In this document: in pieces, positions 39,901-44,051 of the stretch
Position numbering within the stretch: position 1 is the stretch's first letter
Layout: every line of letters starts with the position of its first letter
Source: Ectothiorhodospiraceae bacterium
GTDB lineage: Bacteria; Pseudomonadota; Gammaproteobacteria; Nitrococcales; Aquisalimonadaceae
Assembly: GCA_020831845.1 (NCBI GenBank)
Contig: JAFIFV010000113.1
Coordinates: 1-44,051, forward strand
Direction of reading: 5' to 3'
Length of the DNA: 44,051 nucleotides
Made by a program: the position numbers and the translations under genes
The notes under the pieces: generated by a model
What the model saw: the letters and a program-made list of their open reading frames with translations, nothing else
What the model was told of the DNA's origin: nothing
Databases searched by the model: none

Positions 39901-41082
39901 TTAGCGCTGTTCGGTGGTTGCCGGATCGGGCTCCGGGCTGTTCTCCGCTTCCGACAGCTGTCGGCTGTGCCTGGCGTTGCGCAACAGCAGCGGCTGTTCC
40001 GCCGGGGCGCCGGGCAGGTCCGCTCGCTCCACCGCATGGCGGACGCGCTCGTGCAGGGGTGAAAGGCTGCAGGTGGGGTCGGTGACGGCGGCATCGCCGC
40101 TGAGCAGGTAGGCCTGGCAGCGGCAGCCGCCGAAATCCTTGCCGCGTTCCGGGCAGCTACGGCAGGGCTCCTGCATCCATTCTGTGCCGCGAAAGCGATT
40201 GAACAGTTCCGATTCCCGCCAGATCCAGTCCAGCCCGTGCTCGCGCACGGACGGCAGCGCCGGCCCGGGCAGCATGGCGGCGCCGTGGCAGGGAATCGCG
40301 CTGCCGTCCGGGGCCACGCCGATGAACGTTGTACCCCAGCCGTTCATGCAGGGTTTCGGTCGGCCTTCGTAGTAGTCCGACCAGATGAAGTAGATCTTCA
40401 TCCGGCCTTCCATCCGTTTTCTCCAGCGGTTGGCCACCTCCTCCGCATGCAGCAGTTGGCGGCGGCTGGGCATCAGCGCGGTGCGGTTGAGATAGGCCCA
40501 GCCGTGATACTGCGTGTTCGCCAGTTCCACGTAGTCGGCGCCCAGGTCCGCCGCCATCTGCAGGATTTCCTCGATCTGGTCCAGGTTGCGCCGGTGCAGC
40601 ACCACGTTCAGCACCATGGGGTAGCCCTGCCGGCGAATTTCCCTGGCCATGGCTTCCTTGTGGGCGAACTGGGCGCGGCCGGCGACGTCGTCACTGAGTT
40701 CGGCGGTGGCGGCCTGGAAGCTGATCTGCACGTGGTCCAGCCCCGCCTCCTTCAGCGCCGCCAGGCGGTCGCCGTCCAGGCCGACCCCGGAGGTGATCAG
40801 GTTGCTGTAGAAGCCCAGCTTGCGCGCTTCCGCGACCAGGATCTCCAGGTCCTTCCGCACCAGCGGCTCGCCGCCGGAGAACCCCAGTTGCACTGCCCCG
40901 AGCTGCCGCACCTCGCGCAGCACGCGCAACCACTCATCGGTGGTCAGCTCCTCGCGGTAGCGGGCGAAATCCAGCGGGTTGGAACAATAGGCGCACTGCA
41001 GCGGACAGCGGTAGGTCAGCTCCGCCAGGAACCAGAGGGGGGAACCGGGGTCATTCCCCGGCGCGGATCCAGCCGCGTTCAT
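39901..41082 (-). CDS. pqqE: PQQ biosynthesis radical SAM protein PqqE
   Basis: A 393-residue radical SAM enzyme that joins the Glu and Tyr side chains of PqqA by a C-C bond, using PqqD as peptide chaperone. The CxxxCxxC cluster ligands are Cys26, Cys30 and Cys33 (TYRCPLQCAYCSNP). The C-terminal SPASM cysteines are visible (EPCRSCPERGKDFGGCRCQ, DPTCSL). The ATG at 41082 overlaps the pqqD stop by 32 bases; the frame upstream of it is a shadow of pqqD. The stop is supplied by the flank of the 26-bp palindrome. Confidence 0.95.
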   Translation of the reverse strand: MNAAGSAPGNDPGSPLWFLAELTYRCPLQCAYCSNPLDFARYREELTTDEWLRVLREVRQLGAVQLGFSGGEPLVRKDLEILVAEARKLGFYSNLITSGVGLDGDRLAALKEAGLDHVQISFQAATAELSDDVAGRAQFAHKEAMAREIRRQGYPMVLNVVLHRRNLDQIEEILQMAADLGADYVELANTQYHGWAYLNRTALMPSRRQLLHAEEVANRWRKRMEGRMKIYFIWSDYYEGRPKPCMNGWGTTFIGVAPDGSAIPCHGAAMLPGPALPSVREHGLDWIWRESELFNRFRGTEWMQEPCRSCPERGKDFGGCRCQAYLLSGDAAVTDPTCSLSPLHERVRHAVERADLPGAPAEQPLLLRNARHSRQLSEAENSPEPDPATTEQR

Positions 41083-41326
41083 GGGCATCCTCCAGGAAGG
41101 CGTGCACGTCGGCATCAAGGTCGGCGTCGGGGAACTGCGTGTGCAGTGCTTCCAGAATCTCGGAAACCCTGCGCCCGTCGCAGTGTTTGAGTACGGCACT
41201 GGCGCTGTCGTTCAATTTCACCATGCCTTCCGGATAGAGCAGGACGTGCGCTTCCTGCGACGGCTCCCACTGGAAGCGCATGCCGTGGCCCAGGGTGATC
41301 CGGGTATCAGGGCCGATTGCCGTCAT
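41051..41326 (-). CDS. pqqD: PQQ biosynthesis peptide chaperone PqqD
   Basis: A 91-residue winged-helix RiPP recognition element that binds the PqqA peptide and presents it to PqqE. It has the family pattern [20 protein letters not shown] and then [11 protein letters not shown], normal length. It overlaps pqqC by 20 bases and pqqE by 32 bases, so the three are translationally coupled. Confidence 0.94.
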   Translation of the reverse strand: MTAIGPDTRITLGHGMRFQWEPSQEAHVLLYPEGMVKLNDSASAVLKHCDGRRVSEILEALHTQFPDADLDADVHAFLEDAHERGWIRAGE

Positions 41327-42095
41327 CGCCTTCCTCCACGGCCTGGTAGGGGGGCATGCCGACCACGTAGGCCAGGTACATGGCGTCCAGCATGGTCCAG
41401 AGCACGTCCAGCTTGAAGCGCAGGATGTCCAGCGCCTGTTCCTGCGAGGCGCGGTCGCGGAAGGTGTCCAGCGTCAGCGCCAGGCCATGGCGGACATCTT
41501 CCCTGGCCTGCCCCAGCCGGGTCTCGAAGTACTGCAGTCCGGCCACGTCCACCCAGGGGTAATGCCGGGGCCAGGTCTCCAACCGGGAGCGGTGGGCGTC
41601 GGGTGCGAACAGTTCGGTGAGCGATGAGCAAACCGCTTCCTGCCATGGTCGCGTGCGCGCGAAGTTCACATAGGCATCGACGGCGAAGCGCACCGCGGGC
41701 AGCACTTCGTCGAGAGACAGCAGGCGTTCCCTGCCGACACCCACCGCCTCGCCCAGCACCAGCCAGCGCTCGATACCGCCGGGGTCGTCACCGCTGCCGT
41801 CGTGATCCAGGATGCGCTTCACCCAATGGCGGCGAACCTCGCGGTCGGGGCAGTTGGCGAGGACGGCGGCGTCCTTGCGCGGGATGCTGATCTGGTAGTA
41901 GAAGCGGTTGATCACCCAGCCCTGCATCTGCTCGCGGTTCAGCTCCCCCGCCGCCATCATCTTCTGGTAGGGATGATGGAAATGGTAGTAACGACCCAGC
42001 CCGCGCAAACGCCGCTCGAATTCCTCACGACTCCAGGCCTGCTCGGCCCCGGTCGAGGCGGTTGCACTGTCAGAGGTCGATGACCATGCCGTCAT
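41307..42095 (-). CDS. pqqC: Pyrroloquinoline-quinone synthase PqqC
   Basis: A 262-residue cofactor-free oxidase of the haem-oxygenase fold that does the last ring closure and eight-electron oxidation to [39 protein letters not shown] and [10 protein letters not shown] are family blocks. The ATG at 42095 has GAGG seven bases upstream and overlaps the pqqB stop by 26 bases; the frame is open to 42203 but those codons are a pqqB shadow. Confidence 0.94.
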   Translation of the reverse strand: MTAWSSTSDSATASTGAEQAWSREEFERRLRGLGRYYHFHHPYQKMMAAGELNREQMQGWVINRFYYQISIPRKDAAVLANCPDREVRRHWVKRILDHDGSGDDPGGIERWLVLGEAVGVGRERLLSLDEVLPAVRFAVDAYVNFARTRPWQEAVCSSLTELFAPDAHRSRLETWPRHYPWVDVAGLQYFETRLGQAREDVRHGLALTLDTFRDRASQEQALDILRFKLDVLWTMLDAMYLAYVVGMPPYQAVEEGDDGNRP

Positions 42096-42984
42096 GGGAT
42101 ACCTCGATACCCTCCCCCTCCAGTTGCCGGCGCTCGGCCGACTCGGGGTCGAGAATGGGGTTGGTGTTGTTGATGTGTATGAGTATGCGGCGGGCGCGGG
42201 CATAGCGCTGTAGCTGCTCGATCATGCCGCCTGGTCCGTGCTGCGGCAGATGACCCATGTCCCGGGCGGTCTTGCGACCGTCCACGGTGCGCTGCATCTC
42301 GTCGTCCGTCCAGGTCGTGCCGTCCACCAGCAACACGTCGGCGCGGTCCATCCAGGCATGCAGGTGCGGGCCCATCTCCCCCAGCCCTGGGGCGTAGAAC
42401 GCCGTGCCGCCGGTGCGCTGGCCCTCCAGCAGCAGGCCGACGTTGTCACCCGGCTGGGGATCCTGCCGGTGCGGCGAATACGGGGGCGCCTTGCTGGTGA
42501 GGGGCACCGGAGTGATACGCAGGCCCGGAACGCCGCCGACCTCCAGCGCCTCGCCGTCGAGCGGGAGCGCATGCACCTGCGTGCCGCAGTAGTGCGACAG
42601 TATCTCCAGGATCGGGAAGCCGGTACGCAGGTCTTCCTCCACCCGCCGGCTGCAGTAGATCTGCAGTGGCTGGGCGCTTTCGCGCAGCATCAGCAGGCCG
42701 GTGACGTGGTCGATCTGGCTGTCCATGAGCAGGACCGCCGCAATGCCGGTATCGCGCAGCGCGCGACCGGGCTGCAGTTCCGGGGTGGCGAGAATCTGGG
42801 CACGTATGTCGGGAGACGCGTTAATCAGAAGCCAGTGTTCGTTGTCGACACTGACCGCAATGGAGGATTGGGTACGACACTCCCCGGCCAGCCGGCCGGA
42901 GCGGGCATCGCGACAGCGGGGACAATTGCAATTCCATTGCGGAAAGCCGCCCCCTGCTGCCGATCCAAGAACACGGATCCGCAT
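42070..42984 (-). CDS. pqqB: PQQ biosynthesis protein PqqB
   Basis: A 304-residue metallo-beta-lactamase-fold protein that hydroxylates the diglutamate-tyrosine intermediate. [19 protein letters not shown] at the N-terminus carries the structural Cys zinc site; [11 protein letters not shown] replaces the usual HxHxDH metal motif, as known for PqqB. It starts 51 bases after the pqqA stop, with a hairpin in the gap. Confidence 0.95.
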   Translation of the reverse strand: MRIRVLGSAAGGGFPQWNCNCPRCRDARSGRLAGECRTQSSIAVSVDNEHWLLINASPDIRAQILATPELQPGRALRDTGIAAVLLMDSQIDHVTGLLMLRESAQPLQIYCSRRVEEDLRTGFPILEILSHYCGTQVHALPLDGEALEVGGVPGLRITPVPLTSKAPPYSPHRQDPQPGDNVGLLLEGQRTGGTAFYAPGLGEMGPHLHAWMDRADVLLVDGTTWTDDEMQRTVDGRKTARDMGHLPQHGPGGMIEQLQRYARARRILIHINNTNPILDPESAERRQLEGEGIEVSHDGMVIDL

Positions 42985-43001
42985 GTAGGAATCAGTTGAA
43001 C

Positions 43002-43025
43002 GGGGACCGGCTTCAACCGGCCCCC
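43002..43025 (-). promoter_or_regulatory. Hairpin in the pqqA-pqqB gap, possible partial terminator
   Basis: GGGG-A-CCGG (43002-43010) pairs with CCGG-C-CCCC (43017-43025) with one mismatch and a 6-base loop. In known pqq operons pqqA is expressed far above the rest; a hairpin here could give that by partial termination or by protecting the 3' end of the pqqA message. Confidence 0.55.
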
Positions 43026-43035
43026 GCCAGCGTCA

Positions 43036-43107
43036 TCAGCGAGCGCTTACGTACAGGTTGATTTCGAAGCCCAGTCGCATATCGGTGTAGGCAGGTTTGG
43101 TCCACAT
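43036..43107 (-). CDS. pqqA: PQQ precursor peptide PqqA
   Basis: A 23-residue peptide that provides all carbon and nitrogen atoms of PQQ. It opens [13 protein letters not shown] and has FEINLY, in which Glu15 and Tyr19 (ExxxY) are the residues joined by PqqE. GGAGGAG lies eight bases before the ATG at 43107. It is the first gene of pqqABCDE and is too short for ordinary gene finders. No second pqqA copy was seen. Confidence 0.96.
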   Translation of the reverse strand: MWTKPAYTDMRLGFEINLYVSAR

Positions 43108-43184
43108 ACTGTTTCTCCTCCTCTGGCACGCCAGGGTTGGCACGGGATGTCCAACACTTCGATCCCGCTCTCCGGCGCAAGTTC

Positions 43185-43193
43185 AGTATAGCA
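43185..43193 (-). promoter_or_regulatory. Extended -10 promoter of the pqq operon
   Basis: On the minus strand TGCTATACT is an extended -10 (TGn plus TATACT), 78 bases before the pqqA start. A TTGCCT lies 20 bases upstream, too far for a good -35, so the extended -10 or an activator may carry it. The 308-base gap to gfa (43108-43415) also holds a GGGAA-N3-TTCCC palindrome at 43219-43231 and no gene. Confidence 0.5.
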
Positions 43194-43415
43194 GCCCCCT
43201 CCGACCCGAAAGGCAAGTGGGAACTTTTCCCGATTTACCCCTAATGCACCGTTTTGGCGCGAAAAAATCCGGGCCGCTGCTAATCTTCATGGTTAGTTCA
43301 TGCCATGTTGCGGCGTGAACGCGACGAGAAGCACCGAACCTTTCACACAGACCAACAAGAAGTTCCATAAGCAACCGACGTCAGGCCCTGTCGCTCACTT
43401 TGGAGGGTCGAGAGC

Positions 43416-43994
43416 ATGGTCGATGCAACGTCTATTCATCCCGCGATTGATCGCGGCGTCCCAACCACGCGCCACGACTTCAAGGGCGGCACCCTGCACT
43501 GTCACTGTGCCGCTGACCAGGTCGAAGTCAAGATTGGCGCCCAGGTTGCGCATAACCACGCCTGCGGATGCACCAAATGCTGGAAACCCAAAGGTGCGCT
43601 GTTTTCCATGGTGGCCGTGGTTCCCCGGGACGCCGTTTCGGTAACGGCGAACGAACAGAAGCTGTCCGTCGTCGATTCCAATGCTGTCATACAACGCCAT
43701 GCCTGCAAGGACTGCGGGGTACATATGTATGGCCGCATCGAAAACCGGGACCACCCCTTCTACGGCCTGGATTTCATCCACCCCGAACTGTTCAGCGAGC
43801 CGGGCTGGGCAGCGCCGGAGTTCGCTGCCTTCGTGTCCTCGATCATCGAGGCCGGCGCGCCGCCGGAGCAGATGGACAGCGTCCGGTCCACACTGAAGCA
43901 GAAAGGCCTGGAGCCCTATGACTGTCTGTCGCCGCCACTGATGGACGCCATCGCCACCCACACGGCCAAGGCCAGCGGGACGCTGAGGCACTGA
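43416..43994 (+). CDS. gfa: S-(hydroxymethyl)glutathione synthase (glutathione-dependent formaldehyde-activating enzyme)
   Basis: A 192-residue zinc protein that joins glutathione and formaldehyde as the first step of formaldehyde detoxification. [19 protein letters not shown] and [12 protein letters not shown] provide the Cys zinc ligands, all in family order, and DFIHPELF near the C-terminus fits. GGAGGG precedes the ATG. It is divergent from pqqA, which suggests PQQ-dependent methanol or other alcohol oxidation that yields formaldehyde; the partner dehydrogenases are not in the window. Confidence 0.93.
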   Translation: MVDATSIHPAIDRGVPTTRHDFKGGTLHCHCAADQVEVKIGAQVAHNHACGCTKCWKPKGALFSMVAVVPRDAVSVTANEQKLSVVDSNAVIQRHACKDCGVHMYGRIENRDHPFYGLDFIHPELFSEPGWAAPEFAAFVSSIIEAGAPPEQMDSVRSTLKQKGLEPYDCLSPPLMDAIATHTAKASGTLRH

Positions 43995-44051
43995 CGACCC
44001 GGCCCGGCGGGCCCCACCCCCGCCCCGCCCGCGCTGGGGGGGCCCCGGTGG
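43995..44051. other. GC-only sequence at the window end
   Basis: After the gfa stop the sequence quickly becomes runs of G and C with almost no A or T. This looks like a low-quality contig end and is similar to 39131-39240. Confidence 0.55.

Noticed and set aside
40237..41190. 317-residue plus-strand frame
   Set aside because: Antisense shadow of pqqE, which has clear motifs.
1..44051. tRNA, rRNA, CRISPR array, prophage or type VI structural genes
   Set aside because: I looked for them on both strands as explanations of the accessory regions and found none.

Overview
The window is chromosomal DNA of a GC-rich proteobacterium, most probably a gammaproteobacterium. Gene content (DUF3634, DUF4124 and DUF2237 proteins, pqqABCDE, a PqqH-like S9 peptidase, sucrose phosphorylase, glutathione-dependent formaldehyde-activating enzyme) fits a halophilic group such as Ectothiorhodospiraceae or Halomonadaceae, but the sequence alone does not fix the genus. 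No tRNA, rRNA or CRISPR array is visible. The window starts inside an IS3-family element and ends in GC-only low-complexity sequence, so both edges look like contig ends.

Layout. (1) 1-8 kb: an IS3-family end that cuts an Ada/AraC-type gene, then an SDR, a DHFR-fold protein, an iron-type alcohol dehydrogenase, two exported proteins of unknown function and a PAS-PAS-GGDEF diguanylate cyclase. (2) 8-19 kb: a broken IS OrfA, a fatty acid desaturase, a MAPEG protein, a LysM/glycine-zipper protein followed by two tandemly duplicated small membrane proteins (toxin-immunity-like), two methyltransferases, a truncated haemoglobin, a fluoroacetate-dehalogenase-type hydrolase, TetR and FabF. (3) 19-30.8 kb: accessory genes with many transposon scars (IS110 relic, a 226-bp MITE, a RAYT relic beside a long hairpin), including AraC-LysE, GNAT-SDR, MerR-epimerase and MarR-membrane protein-hydrolase modules with readable operators. 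This part ends at a second copy of the IS3 terminus in the same orientation as the first. (4) 31-33.4 kb: an AT-rich, clearly foreign two-gene cassette, an ABC-type AAA ATPase plus a DUF4435/TOPRIM protein, which is a PARIS-type anti-phage system (AriA-AriB). (5) 33.7-44 kb: GC-rich backbone with sucrose phosphorylase, small conserved proteins, a quinone oxidoreductase, an S9 peptidase, the complete pqqABCDE operon on the minus strand and a divergent gfa gene.

How the genes work together. PqqA to PqqE make pyrroloquinoline quinone; the convergent S9 peptidase is the likely helper protease. Gfa, and possibly the Fe-ADH far upstream, point to alcohol and formaldehyde oxidation, but no PQQ-dependent dehydrogenase lies in the window. 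A short palindrome with IS5-type ends recurs four times, once intact exactly between the stop codons of pqqE and the S9 peptidase, where its TTAG flanks supply both stops.

The most interesting items are the PARIS cassette beside the IS3 end, the LysM/glycine-zipper protein with duplicated partners, the palindrome/MITE family, the paired MarR operators, and a 93% GC stretch that disrupts the S9 peptidase and may be an assembly error.
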